DNA of 64,000 bases. Origin: Lachnospiraceae bacterium OM04-12BH. GTDB lineage: Bacteria; Bacillota; Clostridia; Lachnospirales; Lachnospiraceae. The stretch spans positions 1 through 64,000 of the forward strand of contig QULQ01000001.1 of the NCBI GenBank assembly GCA_003490145.1. The letters run 5' to 3'. The notes beneath the pieces were generated by a model. It did not search any database. It was not told the DNA's origin and saw only the letters and a program-made list of their open reading frames with translations. The position numbers and the translations under genes were made by a program. Positions within the stretch are counted from its first letter, which is position 1; every line of letters starts with the position of its first letter. This document shows positions 34,338-44,682 of the stretch, one piece after another.

Positions 34338-36575
34338 ATGAAAAAATGGGAAAAGCTGGCGGCAAAAGCAGGAATGATCCTGCTGCTGTTATTACTATTT
34401 TGTATTCTTATAAAGAAAGACAGACAGGAGCGGGGAATGCTGGTACCGGAGGGTGAAAAGATACAGATAAAGGATGCCATCAGCCTTGTCATGGCCTTTG
34501 GAAGAAAGGCATCTCTTTCAGAAGAGCAGAGAGAAAAACTGGAAAACTGGAGCCTTCAGGTGAGTGAAGCTCATGGAGAAGGTGAAAGCAGCCTTCTGAC
34601 TTATGGAGATTACATAGAACTGACAGCCATATGGGATCAGGACAGGGAGACAGAAAATACAGAGAAGGATCCGGAAAAGGAGCTGGATCAGAAATACAGA
34701 AAAGAAGATCTGCTTCTGTTTCAGGATTTTACAGAGGGGTATCAGAAAAGACTGGAAGCCTTTCAGATCCAGGATCAGATTGTAAGGGAAACACTGGAGC
34801 TTCTTGGAAAGGGATCAGATGCCAGTGTCATAGACAGCAGAGGAAATACATACGGATATGAAAATGTGGAGGCACCTGTGTACTGCGTGGCTGAAGCCTA
34901 TGTGGAAAGAAATGAAGGAGAGGATGACAGGATTCTTGTCCTGACAGAAAGAAAGAAGAATTCCTTTACCCTGAAAAATGCACTGATCACTGAGAATGAC
35001 GCAGATGGATTTTATTTTCTGTGGTCCGGCGAGGAAATGTACTGCCCTTTGAAAAATAATGAGATTTTCCAGGAGAAGGTTGCAGATCTTACCTTTGCAG
35101 AGGGAAAAGCTCTTGACAGAAAAATAAAGAATGAAAAGGTGGGCGGTGTTCTCCTTGGAGTGGCAGAAGAAGGCATTGAACTGGAGGACAGGGGCTTTTT
35201 GCCATTTGCAGAGGATTACAGAGTATATCAGCTATATGGTTCCTGTAAAGAATCAGACAGGACGGAGCTTAAGATCGGATATGACTTTGCTGATTATGTT
35301 ATGGATAAGGGGAAGGTCTGTGCAGTTCTTCTTGTAAAGGATCAGAATATGGAAAACATACGGGTGGCTGTCAGCAATCAGGCTTATGATGGGATTTATC
35401 ATGAGGAAATAAAGCTGAAGGCGGACTGTGAGCTGAACCTTATCTATGGAAGCTACGGGGATAGACAAAGCAGAAGGATCCCGGCAGGAGAAGAAGTAAT
35501 AGTAGACAGTGACAGCATGCTTGTCCAGGGAGACCGGCTTATGATCGAACCTTCAGCAGCCTCTTCCAGGATTCAGGTGCTCTCCCTGAAAAGGGCTTAT
35601 GGCATTCCGTCCTATAGAGGCAGGATGGAGATCGTAAAGAAGGAACAGGGCCTTTTGCTGATCAATGAGCTTTTGCTGGAAGAGTATCTTTATTCAGTAG
35701 TTCCAAGTGAGATGCCTTCCTCTTATCCGGCAGAGGCACTTGAGGCGCAGGCTGTCTGTGCAAGAACCTATGCCTACCGGTATCTTCTGAAATCCGGGCT
35801 CCCGGAGGAGGGCGCCCATGTGGATGACAGCGTACGGTATCAGGTTTATAACAATATCGAGGAGAGCAGAAATGCCAGAAGAGCGGTGGGAGAGACTGCC
35901 GGAGAAATGCTTTTCTATGATGGAGTACCGATCCATGCATATTATTATTCTACCTCCTGTGGGAGCGGCAGTGATGAAAGAGCCTTTGGAAGCACAGAAG
36001 ACCTGCCCTATCTGAATACCAGACGGATTTCACATGAAGAAAAGGAAGAAGACCTCAGGGAAGAAAGTGCGTTTCAGGATTTCCTGAAGGAGGAGCACCC
36101 CGGGGATTATGAAAAAGAGGAGGCCTGGTATCGCTGGCAGTATGAGGTACAGGAGATAGATGCTGCAAAGATGGCAGAGATCATGAAGGAAGCTTTTTCA
36201 GAAATCTATGATATTTCTGTTGAGAAGCGGCTTGAGAGCGGTCTTGCCACAGTGCTTTCCGTAAAAACAGATACAGGTGATTATGAGGTAAAGGGAGAGT
36301 ATCAGATCCGGCAGGTATTATCTCAGGGCGGGGAAGTGATCCGGGCAGATGGATCTGCGGTAACCACCGGGAAGCTGCTTCCCAGTGCGTATCTGATCAT
36401 TTCTGTTGAAAAAAAGAGGGGAAATGTGATAGGATATACTATATTTGGCGGCGGATACGGTCATGGTGTCGGGATGAGCCAGAATGGGGCTGCCGATATG
36501 GCACGTGCCGGAAGGAAGAGAGAGGAGATCCTTTCTTTTTTCTATGAAGGTGCAGACCTCGTAAAAATGTATTAA
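34338..36575 (+). CDS. SpoIID/LytB-domain membrane protein
   Basis: 745 residues from MKKWEKLAAK (TAAGGAAAAG upstream). One N-terminal membrane helix (about 12-28) is followed by a roughly 390-residue acidic region without recognised domains. The SpoIID/LytB domain (about 420-745) shows LLLEEYLYSVVPSEMP (catalytic Glu in this region), EALEAQAVCARTYAYR, YYSTSCGSGSDE and GGGYGHGVGMSQNGA. SpoIID is a lytic transglycosylase needed for engulfment in sporulation; true SpoIID is about 340 residues, so this is a longer paralogue with an added outer region. It may act on septal or cortex peptidoglycan. The YihY-family gene follows closely. Confidence 0.88.
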   Translation: MKKWEKLAAKAGMILLLLLLFCILIKKDRQERGMLVPEGEKIQIKDAISLVMAFGRKASLSEEQREKLENWSLQVSEAHGEGESSLLTYGDYIELTAIWDQDRETENTEKDPEKELDQKYRKEDLLLFQDFTEGYQKRLEAFQIQDQIVRETLELLGKGSDASVIDSRGNTYGYENVEAPVYCVAEAYVERNEGEDDRILVLTERKKNSFTLKNALITENDADGFYFLWSGEEMYCPLKNNEIFQEKVADLTFAEGKALDRKIKNEKVGGVLLGVAEEGIELEDRGFLPFAEDYRVYQLYGSCKESDRTELKIGYDFADYVMDKGKVCAVLLVKDQNMENIRVAVSNQAYDGIYHEEIKLKADCELNLIYGSYGDRQSRRIPAGEEVIVDSDSMLVQGDRLMIEPSAASSRIQVLSLKRAYGIPSYRGRMEIVKKEQGLLLINELLLEEYLYSVVPSEMPSSYPAEALEAQAVCARTYAYRYLLKSGLPEEGAHVDDSVRYQVYNNIEESRNARRAVGETAGEMLFYDGVPIHAYYYSTSCGSGSDERAFGSTEDLPYLNTRRISHEEKEEDLREESAFQDFLKEEHPGDYEKEEAWYRWQYEVQEIDAAKMAEIMKEAFSEIYDISVEKRLESGLATVLSVKTDTGDYEVKGEYQIRQVLSQGGEVIRADGSAVTTGKLLPSAYLIISVEKKRGNVIGYTIFGGGYGHGVGMSQNGAADMARAGRKREEILSFFYEGADLVKMY

Positions 36576-36596
36576 ACAGGCTTGGAGCAGGATATC

Positions 36597-37445
36597 GTGA
36601 TCAGAAGATTAATATTTATCGGCTATGATTTCAGTAAACATATGGGAAAAAAGAATATCAGCGCATTTGCTGCCAGTACAGCTTTCTTTCTGTTCCTGTC
36701 CCTGATCCCCATGCTGATGCTGCTTTGTGCCCTGATTCCCTATACCCCGCTGACAGAAGCCAATCTGATGACTGTGGTGACGGCAATAGCACCGGATAAT
36801 ATGGATGCATTGCTGACGGGGATGATCGCTGAGGTTTATGATAAGTCTGTCGGAATCATTTCTGTGACCGCCATAGTGACGCTGTGGTCGGCAGGAAAGG
36901 GAATGCTGGCCATGATGCGCGGGCTGAATGCCATTAATGATGTGGAGGAAACGAGAAATTATATTCTGCTTCGGTGTGTGGCATGTCTGTATACGATTCT
37001 GACGCTGATCCTGATGCTGGTTTCCCTGATCGTCATGGTCTTTGGAAATACACTGGTATCCATTATCGAGGGGCAGATTCCGCAGACTTCTTATTTTTTT
37101 GATCTGCTGATGAATTTCAGACTGCTGTTTACCTGGTGTATCCTCACTTTGTTTATCGCACTGATGTATACCTATGTACCGGGCGGCAAATATGGTTTCA
37201 AGATGCAGCTCCCGGGAGCTGCAGTAGCGGCTGTTGGCTGGAGCGTGATCACATTTGTTTTTTCCATTTATGTGGATGAGTTTAATGGCTTTAGTGCCTA
37301 TGGGAGCCTGACGACGATCATTGTACTTATGCTGTGGCTGTATGCCTGTATGTATCTTGTCATGACGGGAGCTTTCCTGAACCGGTATTTCAAGCCGGCA
37401 TTCCAGTTTTTTGTCGGGAAGAGGAGAAAGGAAAAAGCTGTATAA
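36597..37445 (+). CDS. YihY/BrkB-family membrane protein
   Basis: 282 residues from GTG 36597 (GGAGCAGGA upstream; a TTG at 36582 is an alternative start). About six membrane helices; family motifs NISAFAASTAFFLFLSLIPM, LWSAGKGMLAMMRGLNAI and FSAYGSLTTIIVLMLWLYA are clear. Once mislabelled ribonuclease BN, the family has no settled function. It begins 21 bases after the SpoIID-like gene and is probably co-transcribed with it. Confidence 0.92.
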   Translation: MIRRLIFIGYDFSKHMGKKNISAFAASTAFFLFLSLIPMLMLLCALIPYTPLTEANLMTVVTAIAPDNMDALLTGMIAEVYDKSVGIISVTAIVTLWSAGKGMLAMMRGLNAINDVEETRNYILLRCVACLYTILTLILMLVSLIVMVFGNTLVSIIEGQIPQTSYFFDLLMNFRLLFTWCILTLFIALMYTYVPGGKYGFKMQLPGAAVAAVGWSVITFVFSIYVDEFNGFSAYGSLTTIIVLMLWLYACMYLVMTGAFLNRYFKPAFQFFVGKRRKEKAV

Positions 37446-37448
37446 GGC

Positions 37449-37477
37449 TTGACAAGCAGAAGCATGGCGGCTACAAT
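37449..37477 (+). promoter_or_regulatory. Promoter of the pheS T-box leader
   Basis: Consensus TTGACA (37449-37454) and TACAAT (37472-37477) with 17-base spacer, just ahead of the T-box leader. Confidence 0.85.
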
Positions 37478-37484
37478 AATAGCA

Positions 37485-37752
37485 GATTTATGAGATAAGG
37501 CGTTGAAGGTGTATCAGTAGTCAGTTATCTTCATCCAGAGAGAGGAGGCCACCGGCTGTAAGCTTCCTTATGTTCAGGTAAGCTGATGAATTTCCCACCG
37601 GAGCTTTCGGGTTGAACAGATTTATCAAGTAGATCCGGACGTTGTCACACGTTACGTGAATAGAGAGCCCATTATTTATGATGGGAATCTGGGTGGTACC
37701 GCGGATTTGATTCGTCCCTTGTATTCATTGGAATACAGGGGATTTTTTATTG
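37485..37752 (+). promoter_or_regulatory. T-box leader (tRNA-Phe sensing) controlling pheST
   Basis: The T-box sequence GGGTGGTACCGCGG (37691-37704) is exact. It is followed by a terminator: TCCCTTGTATTC (37715-37726) pairs with GAATACAGGGGA (37731-37742), then TTTTTT. Upstream is an AGAGAG-containing stem I with a candidate UUC phenylalanine specifier at 37592-37594 (by position and downstream genes, moderate certainty). Uncharged tRNA-Phe should stabilise the antiterminator and switch pheST on. This accounts for the gene-free stretch 37446-37792. Confidence 0.92.
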
Positions 37753-37792
37753 CAGACCACATTCAGTAAAATAACAAAGAGAGGTAAAACGT

Positions 37793-38836
37793 ATGCAGGA
37801 TCAGGTATTATCAGACAAGCTGTCTTCCCTGAAGGAAAAGATCGAGGGCGAGCTTAAGGAGATGAAAAACTCCAAGGAATTATATGAATTTAAAAATCTT
37901 TATCTGGAAGGCAAAAAGAGTAAGATCAGTGAACTGATGAAGGAAATGGGGAAGCTTGCACCGGAGGAGAGGGCAGGCTATGGCAAGTCTGTCAACGAGC
38001 TGAAGACATGGGCCTTTGACCGTTTCGCCGATATGGAAGAAAAGATGAAAAAGCTGGAGCTTCAGCACAGATATGAGAGAGAGCGGATCGACCTCACCGT
38101 TCCGGCTCAGCCGGCAAAGATCGGCAATCTTCATCCTGTAACACTGGTGCGCAACCAACTGATCGATATTTTTGCTGGAATGGGCTTTGAGGTATTTGAG
38201 GGAAGTGAGATTGAAACGGATTATTATAATTTTACTGCACTGAATACACCACAGGATCATCCGGCAAGGGATATGCAGGATACCTTTTATCTTTCCCCAG
38301 AATTCCTGCTCCGTACCCAGACATCCGCAGGACAGATCCATGTCATGGAAAAGAAGCAGCCGCCGATCAAGATTTTGTCTCCCGGTAAGGTATTCCGCTC
38401 AGATGATGATGCAACCCATTCTCCCATGTTCTCCCAGATGGAAGGACTTGTAGTGGATAAGGGGATTACCCTTGGTGACTTAAAGGGGATGCTGGATGTG
38501 TTTGTACAGAAAATTTTCGGAGAAGGTGTTACAACAAGACTCCGTCCTTCCTATTTCCCGTTCACAGAGCCTTCTGTAGAAGTGGATGTAAGCTGCTTTG
38601 AATGCGGAGGCAAGGGATGCAGCCTTTGTAAGGGAACCGGCTGGATCGAGGTACTTGGTGCCGGCGTGGTCAATAAACGTGTTCTTGAGAACTGCGGTAT
38701 TGATTCCGAAGAGTACAGCGGATTTGCTTTTGGTATCGGTCTTGAGCGTATAGCCATGCTGAAATACGGAATTAACAATATCAAGCTGTTATTCAATTCC
38801 GATTTGCGCGTGTTAGAGCAGATCAACGAGAAATAA
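37793..38836 (+). CDS. pheS: Phenylalanine--tRNA ligase alpha subunit
   Basis: 347 residues. An N-terminal coiled coil (about 1-90) is followed by the class II catalytic core with motif 2 [30 protein letters not shown] and the motif 3 region [17 protein letters not shown]. The insert [17 protein letters not shown] contains four cysteines, a possible zinc site seen in other clostridial PheS proteins. Paired with pheT 19 bases downstream under T-box control. AGAGAGG precedes the ATG. Confidence 0.97.
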   Translation: MQDQVLSDKLSSLKEKIEGELKEMKNSKELYEFKNLYLEGKKSKISELMKEMGKLAPEERAGYGKSVNELKTWAFDRFADMEEKMKKLELQHRYERERIDLTVPAQPAKIGNLHPVTLVRNQLIDIFAGMGFEVFEGSEIETDYYNFTALNTPQDHPARDMQDTFYLSPEFLLRTQTSAGQIHVMEKKQPPIKILSPGKVFRSDDDATHSPMFSQMEGLVVDKGITLGDLKGMLDVFVQKIFGEGVTTRLRPSYFPFTEPSVEVDVSCFECGGKGCSLCKGTGWIEVLGAGVVNKRVLENCGIDSEEYSGFAFGIGLERIAMLKYGINNIKLLFNSDLRVLEQINEK

Positions 38837-38855
38837 ACGGGAGGAAAAAAGGATC

Positions 38856-41300
38856 ATGATATTACCATTAAGCTGGTTGAAAGAATATGTAGATGTAGAT
38901 GTAACACCGGATGAGCTGGAAAAGAAGCTGTTTGATGCCGGTTTTGAGGTAGAAGAGAAATATGAGGCAGGTAAGGATATCAGCAATATCGTTGTCGGAC
39001 TGGTAGAATCCTGTGAGCCGATTCCGGATACCCACCTTCACGTATGCCAGGTAAATGCCGGTACCCATGGAACCATGCAGGTATGCTGCGGTGCAGACAA
39101 TGTATGTACAGGAGGAAAATTCCCTCTTGCATTACCGGGAGCCTCTGTTTATGCAACAGCAAAGGATCACAAGACAGTAGAAGGTGTTATGACGATCAAG
39201 AATGGCAAGCTGCGTGGCTATGAATCCAACGGTATGCTGTGTTCGGGTGTGGAACTCGGACTGACAGAGGATCTGTATCCGGGAGCAGAGTATAACGGAC
39301 TGCTTGTGCTGCCTGAGGATGCACAGCCTGGAGATGATGTAAAGAAGCTGACAGGACTTGATGATGTGATCTTCGATATCGCCCTGACAGCAAACAGACC
39401 GGACTGCCAGAGTATTCTCGGCATGGCAAGAGAGGTTGCTGCCATGCTGGGTAAGCCGCTTAAGATGCCTGCCTGCGATTATACTGAGACAGAGGTTAAG
39501 AAGGATGGCTTCCAGGTGACTGTGGAGGCACCGGAGCTCTGTCCTCGTTACAGTGCACACTATGTTTATGATGTAAAGATAGGGGAATCCCCACTCTGGA
39601 TGAAGAGAAGACTTGCCCTTGTCGGCATGTCCTCTATTTCCAATATCGTAGATATTACCAATTATGTATTAAAAGAGATCGGACAGCCTATGCATGCGTT
39701 TGACTGCTCGTATCTGGAGGGCAATGCGATCTGTGTCAGAAGAGCAAAGCAGGCAGAGAAAATCATTACCCTGGATGAGCAGGAATATGAGATGACACCG
39801 GATAATCTGGTGATCTGTGACGGCGTGAAGCCGGTAGCCCTTGCAGGCGTTATGGGAGGACTGAATTCTGAGATCCGTGATACTACAGAAAGCGTTATGT
39901 TCGAGTCTGCCAAGTTCGCAAGAGACAGTGTCAGAAAGACGGCAAGAAGCCTTGGCAAGAGTACGGATGCCAGTGCCCGTTACGAAAAGGGTGTGGATGA
40001 GTATTCCACTGTCCTTGGCATGAAGCGTGCCCTGCATCTGATCGAAGAGCTTGGCTGCGGTAAGGTATCCTCTACTCATGTGGATATCAACACCGGTAAT
40101 TCCATAGAGCCAACAGAAATGAAGGTAAGTATTTCCAAGGTCAACGGTGTCCTTGGTATTGAAGTGCCGGAGGCAGAGATCGTCCGCATTATGAAGAATC
40201 TGGATTTTGATCCAAGCGTACAGGATGATGAGCTGACCATTCATGTACCGGCATACAGAGAAGACATGCTGCCAAATGGCGAGGGGGATGTGGAACGTTA
40301 TCCAGACGTGGCAGAGGAAGTGATCCGTATGTATGGCTATGACCATATCGTTCCGACTTTTCTTTCTACCGCACAGGTTACCATGGGAGGCCTTAACAGA
40401 AAGCAGAAGGGAGAGCTGGCATTAAAGAAGACACTCTGTGCCATGGGCATTAACGAATGTATGCACTATTCGTTCTTCTCCCCGGCGGATCTGGATCTGC
40501 TTCGCCTTGGACCGGATGCTGAGGAAAGAAATGCGATCAGGCTTCTGAATCCGATCAACCAGGATCTTTCCCTGATGAGGACCACACTGGTACCTTCCAT
40601 GGTCAATGCTATTGCCAGAAATGAGAAGAACGGTATCCTTGCAGGAAGGCTGTTTGAAGTAGCCAAGAGGTTTATTCCAAAGAGTCTGCCGCTGACAGAA
40701 TATCCGGAAGAAAAGGATACTCTCTGTATTGGTATCTTTGGCGCAGAGGAAAGCTTCTACACCATGAAGAGTATTGCTGCAACGATGGCAGAAAGCCTGG
40801 ATATCACATTCACCTATGAACAGGCACAGAAAACCTTCCTCCATCCTTATCAGACGGTGAAAATTTTCTGCGAAGGGGAAGAGCTTGGATATTTTGGAAA
40901 GCTTGCTTATGATATTCAGAACGAACTGAATATGAGGACAGGCGCCTTTGTCTTGGAAATGGATCTTGAGAGACTTTCCAAATGGTATGACAAAAAGAGA
41001 GTATTTAAGGCATTATCCAGATTTCCTGAAGAAAAACGTGATCTGGCATTTGTCATGAATAAGGATATTACCTTCGGCCAGGTGGAAGAATGTATTAAAA
41101 GGGCAAATAAGTATATTAAGGAGATCAGACTCTTTGACGTATATGAAGGCGGGCAGATCCCGGAGGGAAAAAAGAGTATGGCCTACACCATTACCTTTGC
41201 CCCGAAGGATGAGGCTTTGGATGCAGAAACAGTTCAGAAATTTGTAGATAAGATCTGCAGAACGTTAAAGAATGATCTGGATATTGACCTGAGAGCATAA
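38856..41300 (+). CDS. pheT: Phenylalanine--tRNA ligase beta subunit
   Basis: 814 residues with the full domain set: N-terminal tRNA-binding domain (about 40-155, VCQVNAGTHGTMQVCCGADN), B3/B4 editing domain (about 205-385), B5 domain (about 400-480), catalytic-like core, and a C-terminal FDX-ACB anticodon-binding domain (about 720-814, ALSRFPEEKRDLAFVMNKDI). It forms the alpha2-beta2 enzyme with PheS and edits mischarged Tyr. GGGAGGAAAAAAGG precedes the ATG. Confidence 0.97.
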   Translation: MILPLSWLKEYVDVDVTPDELEKKLFDAGFEVEEKYEAGKDISNIVVGLVESCEPIPDTHLHVCQVNAGTHGTMQVCCGADNVCTGGKFPLALPGASVYATAKDHKTVEGVMTIKNGKLRGYESNGMLCSGVELGLTEDLYPGAEYNGLLVLPEDAQPGDDVKKLTGLDDVIFDIALTANRPDCQSILGMAREVAAMLGKPLKMPACDYTETEVKKDGFQVTVEAPELCPRYSAHYVYDVKIGESPLWMKRRLALVGMSSISNIVDITNYVLKEIGQPMHAFDCSYLEGNAICVRRAKQAEKIITLDEQEYEMTPDNLVICDGVKPVALAGVMGGLNSEIRDTTESVMFESAKFARDSVRKTARSLGKSTDASARYEKGVDEYSTVLGMKRALHLIEELGCGKVSSTHVDINTGNSIEPTEMKVSISKVNGVLGIEVPEAEIVRIMKNLDFDPSVQDDELTIHVPAYREDMLPNGEGDVERYPDVAEEVIRMYGYDHIVPTFLSTAQVTMGGLNRKQKGELALKKTLCAMGINECMHYSFFSPADLDLLRLGPDAEERNAIRLLNPINQDLSLMRTTLVPSMVNAIARNEKNGILAGRLFEVAKRFIPKSLPLTEYPEEKDTLCIGIFGAEESFYTMKSIAATMAESLDITFTYEQAQKTFLHPYQTVKIFCEGEELGYFGKLAYDIQNELNMRTGAFVLEMDLERLSKWYDKKRVFKALSRFPEEKRDLAFVMNKDITFGQVEECIKRANKYIKEIRLFDVYEGGQIPEGKKSMAYTITFAPKDEALDAETVQKFVDKICRTLKNDLDIDLRA

Positions 41301-41316
41301 AGAAGGAGTATAAAAA

Positions 41317-42729
41317 ATGGAACAGAAAAATGTATGGGAAACTTATAGTGAAAAACAGCTGAAGGAATTGGAAAAGCTGAATAAAGAGTACCGCGAATTC
41401 CTTTCTGACTGTAAGACAGAGAGAGAATGTGTAGATTATATTGTAAACGCAGCAGAAGCAGCAGGATATAAGGAACTGCAGGAAATCATCAAAGAGGGCG
41501 GCAGCTTGAAAAAGGGTGATAAGGTTTATTCTGTATGGATGAACAAATCCGTTGCCCTGTTTCATATCGGTGAGGAAAAAATGGAAAAGGGCATGAATAT
41601 CCTTGGTGCCCATATCGATTCTCCGAGACTCGATATCAAGCAGAATCCCCTTTATGAGGATGGAGGCTTTGCTTATCTTGATACCCATTATTACGGTGGT
41701 GTCAAGAAATACCAGTGGGTGACAATCCCGCTTGCCATTCATGGTGTGGTAGTAAAAAAGGATGGTACGACCATTGAATTGAATATTGGCGAGAATGAGG
41801 ATGATCCGGTGTTCTTTATCTCTGATCTTCTGATCCATCTGGCACAGGAGCAGCTTGAGAAAAAGGCTGCCAAGGTGATCGAGGGCGAGGCGCTTGATAT
41901 CATCATCGGAAACAGGCCGCTTACCTTCAAAAAGGATGAGAAGAAGGAAGAGGGTGCCGGTAAGGATGCGGTAAAGAAGGGAATTCTTTCTATTCTGAAG
42001 GATACCTACGATATGGATGAGGAAGACTTCATTTCTGCAGAGCTTGAAGTGGTTCCAGCCGGAAAGGCAAGAGAAGCGGGCTTTGACCGCAGCATGATCT
42101 TAAGCTATGGACAGGATGACAGAGTATGTGCCTTTACCTCCCTGAAGGCCATGCTGGAGATGAAGAGTGTGAAGCGGACATCCTGCTGCCTGCTAGTAGA
42201 TAAGGAAGAGATCGGCAGTGTGGGAGCTACCGGTATGCAGTCGCATTTCTTCGAAAATATGGTGGCAGAGGTGATGAACCTGCTAGGTGAATATTCCGAA
42301 CTGAATGTACGCAGGTGCCTTTCTGCATCCTGTATGCTTTCCTCTGATGTCAGCAGCGCTTATGATCCGTCTTACGCATCAAGCTTTGATAAGAAGAATG
42401 TAGCTTATCTTGGCGGCGGTATGGTGTTTAACAAATTTACAGGATCCAGGGGAAAATCAGGATCCAATGATGCCAATGCAGAATATCTGGCATATCTGCG
42501 CAGTATTTTTGCAGAAGAAAAGGTTCATTTCCAGACAGCAGAGCTTGGAAAAGTTGATCTTGGCGGTGGCGGAACGATTGCTTATATTCTGGCACTGTAT
42601 GGCATGAATGTGATCGATAGTGGTGTAGCCGTTTTAAATATGCATGCGCCTTATGAAGCGACCAGCAAGGCTGATGTATACGAGACAAGAAGAGGCTACG
42701 AGGCTTTCTTAAAAGGAGCAGGAATCTGA
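41317..42729 (+). CDS. M18-family aminopeptidase
   Basis: 470 residues. M18 metallopeptidase motifs: [17 protein letters not shown] (zinc-binding His), [16 protein letters not shown] (bridging Asp), [15 protein letters not shown] (catalytic Glu pair) and [15 protein letters not shown] (last zinc His). It removes acidic or neutral residues from peptide N-termini in the cytoplasm. It follows pheT after 16 bases with AAGGAG before the ATG and shares its last base with the queA start codon (TGATG), so the genes form a run with pheST. Confidence 0.93.
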   Translation: MEQKNVWETYSEKQLKELEKLNKEYREFLSDCKTERECVDYIVNAAEAAGYKELQEIIKEGGSLKKGDKVYSVWMNKSVALFHIGEEKMEKGMNILGAHIDSPRLDIKQNPLYEDGGFAYLDTHYYGGVKKYQWVTIPLAIHGVVVKKDGTTIELNIGENEDDPVFFISDLLIHLAQEQLEKKAAKVIEGEALDIIIGNRPLTFKKDEKKEEGAGKDAVKKGILSILKDTYDMDEEDFISAELEVVPAGKAREAGFDRSMILSYGQDDRVCAFTSLKAMLEMKSVKRTSCCLLVDKEEIGSVGATGMQSHFFENMVAEVMNLLGEYSELNVRRCLSASCMLSSDVSSAYDPSYASSFDKKNVAYLGGGMVFNKFTGSRGKSGSNDANAEYLAYLRSIFAEEKVHFQTAELGKVDLGGGGTIAYILALYGMNVIDSGVAVLNMHAPYEATSKADVYETRRGYEAFLKGAGI

Positions 42730-43790
42730 TGACAGAGGGATTAAAGACTTCTGATTTTAATTTCGAGCTTCCAAAGGAGCTGATCGCACAGGATCCGCTG
42801 GAAGACCGGAGCGCATCGAAACTTCTGATGGTGGATAAAAGGACTGGGGAATGGAAGCACGAGATCTTTCATAATATTGCAGACTATCTTTATCCGGGTG
42901 ATTGTCTTGTCCTGAATAATACCAAAGTACTTCCGGCAAGACTGCTTGGTATAAAGGAAGATACCGGGGCAGCGGTAGAGGTGCTTCTTCTGAAACGACG
43001 TGAAAATGACATCTGGGAAACTCTGGTAAAGCCGGGTAAGAAAATGAAGCCGGGGGCAAGACTTGTCTTTGGGGACGGTCTTCTGAAGGCAGAGATTCTT
43101 GAGATCGTGGAAGAAGGAAACCGTCTGGTGCAGTTCCACTATGACGGGATCTTTGAAGAGGTGCTGGATCAGCTTGGAGAGATGCCGCTGCCTCCTTATA
43201 TCACACACAAGCTGCAGGATAAGAACCGCTATCAGACGGTTTATGCGAAGTATGATGGTTCTGCTGCGGCACCGACAGCAGGTCTTCATTTTACAAAGGA
43301 GCTGCTGAAACAGATAGAAGAGAAGGGTGTAAGACTTGCCTATGTAACCCTGCATGTAGGTCTTGGGACATTCCGCCCAGTAAAGGCTGACAATATTCTG
43401 GAGCATCATATGCATTCTGAATACTATCAGATCACACAGGAGGCGGCAGAGCTGATCAATCAGACAAAGGCAGAGGGAAAACGTGTGATCTGTGTAGGAA
43501 CTACAAGCTGTCGTACAATAGAGAGCGCTGCAGATGAAAACGGTCATCTGGAAGAGTGCTGCGGCAATACGGATATCTTTATTTATCCGGGATATCAGTT
43601 TAAGGTGCTTGACTGTCTGATCACCAATTTCCATTTGCCGGAATCGACACTTGTCATGCTTGTATCCGCACTGGCAGGAAGAGAACATGTGCTTGCAGCA
43701 TATGAGGAAGCAATCCGTCAAAAATATCGGTTTTTCTCATTTGGAGATGCCTGCTTTTTTACAGACAGCTTTACAAAAGGGGAAGATTAG
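42729..43790 (+). CDS. queA: S-adenosylmethionine:tRNA ribosyltransferase-isomerase
   Basis: 353 residues. It adds the cyclopentene-ring precursor from SAM to preQ1 in tRNA during queuosine synthesis. Family motifs: [62 protein letters not shown] and [19 protein letters not shown]. Other queuosine genes (tgt, queG or queH) are not in the window. It starts inside the aminopeptidase stop codon, so translation is coupled. Confidence 0.96.
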   Translation: MTEGLKTSDFNFELPKELIAQDPLEDRSASKLLMVDKRTGEWKHEIFHNIADYLYPGDCLVLNNTKVLPARLLGIKEDTGAAVEVLLLKRRENDIWETLVKPGKKMKPGARLVFGDGLLKAEILEIVEEGNRLVQFHYDGIFEEVLDQLGEMPLPPYITHKLQDKNRYQTVYAKYDGSAAAPTAGLHFTKELLKQIEEKGVRLAYVTLHVGLGTFRPVKADNILEHHMHSEYYQITQEAAELINQTKAEGKRVICVGTTSCRTIESAADENGHLEECCGNTDIFIYPGYQFKVLDCLITNFHLPESTLVMLVSALAGREHVLAAYEEAIRQKYRFFSFGDACFFTDSFTKGED

Positions 43791-43831
43791 TTTATGATAG
43801 GCAGTAAGTGATAATTGTGGGGAGGATTCTT

Positions 43832-44176
43832 ATGGAAGAAAGAAGAAAATGTACCCGGATGAAGCTGATTTCCCAGATCGTTATCAAAAGGATCGACGAA
43901 GAGAAGCCGGATGAATTAGCAGAAATCAATATTCTGGATGTATCAAGAACAGGGATCGGATTTGCCTGCAGCAAAGCACTGGAGATTGGTGCTATATATG
44001 AGGCATACTTAAGAATATGGACACAGGAAGTACTCCATGCCTTTATCGAAATTGTAAGAATTGAAAAGAAAGAACAGGGATTCTCCTATGGTGGTATTTT
44101 TATTGGAATGCCTGCTGTAGATGGTGCAAGAATAGAGGTATACAATACAGTGGAAACCCTGGGTAAGAATAATTAA
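43832..44176 (+). CDS. PilZ-domain protein
   Basis: 114 residues from MEERRKCTRMKL (GGGGAGGA upstream; an ORF start at 43808 lacks a site). Both c-di-GMP-binding motifs of PilZ are present: RxxxR as RRKCTR-type at the N-terminus and DxSxxG as LDVSRTGIG at about residue 42. It is a stand-alone PilZ domain, probably a c-di-GMP receptor; the output partner is unknown. It lies 2 bases before the VanZ-family gene. Confidence 0.85.
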   Translation: MEERRKCTRMKLISQIVIKRIDEEKPDELAEINILDVSRTGIGFACSKALEIGAIYEAYLRIWTQEVLHAFIEIVRIEKKEQGFSYGGIFIGMPAVDGARIEVYNTVETLGKNN

Positions 44177-44178
44177 CC

Positions 44179-44682
44179 ATGACCGTTAATAAAAAATGGA
44201 AGATCGGAATGACAGCAGTACTTATCGTACTGCTGTTTCTGATATATGTGATGATTTTTAATTTTTCGGCGGAGGATGCGACTGCCTCTTCCGGTGTAAG
44301 CCAGAAGGTGACGAGGTGGCTTTTGCAGATCTATTACAAGCTGCAGGGAAATACAGGGGGTCTGAGCGTGGTGATCCCGGCAGGAGAAGTAGACGAGGCA
44401 GAAGCAGTGATCCGGAAGCTGGCACATTTTACAGAATATATGTTGGTAGGCCTGCTTTCCCTGTGGATATGGCTGCTGTGGAAAGCTAAGAGGCTGCGCT
44501 GCGGTGCATTTGTGCTGGTACAGCTTATGATCTCTGCTTCACTGGATGAGTTTCACCAGTATTTCGTGCCAGGAAGATATGCCAGTATCAGAGATGTGCT
44601 GATCGATACGGCGGGCGGTCTGACCGGGATGCTGCTTGTTTTTCTGGTCAGCCTGTGTATCAGAAAAAGCACTAAAAGCTGA
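44179..44682 (+). CDS. VanZ-family membrane protein
   Basis: 167 residues, about four membrane helices. VanZ-like features: FNFSAEDATASS after the first helix, KLAHFTEYMLVGLL, and SASLDEFHQYFVPGRYASIR-DVLIDTAGG in the last half. VanZ gives low-level teicoplanin resistance in enterococci, but most family members have no known role. The start is close behind the PilZ gene. Its 3' end overlaps the convergent LysR gene by 11 bases. Confidence 0.88.
   Translation: MTVNKKWKIGMTAVLIVLLFLIYVMIFNFSAEDATASSGVSQKVTRWLLQIYYKLQGNTGGLSVVIPAGEVDEAEAVIRKLAHFTEYMLVGLLSLWIWLLWKAKRLRCGAFVLVQLMISASLDEFHQYFVPGRYASIRDVLIDTAGGLTGMLLVFLVSLCIRKSTKS

Noticed and set aside
34108..34365. Short frames on both strands across the 6S region
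   Set aside because: They lie in a structured RNA between its promoter and terminator, with no ribosome sites.
42741..43721. 326-codon minus-strand open frame
   Set aside because: Antisense of queA, which has unmistakable motifs; Cys/His/Ile-rich shadow composition.
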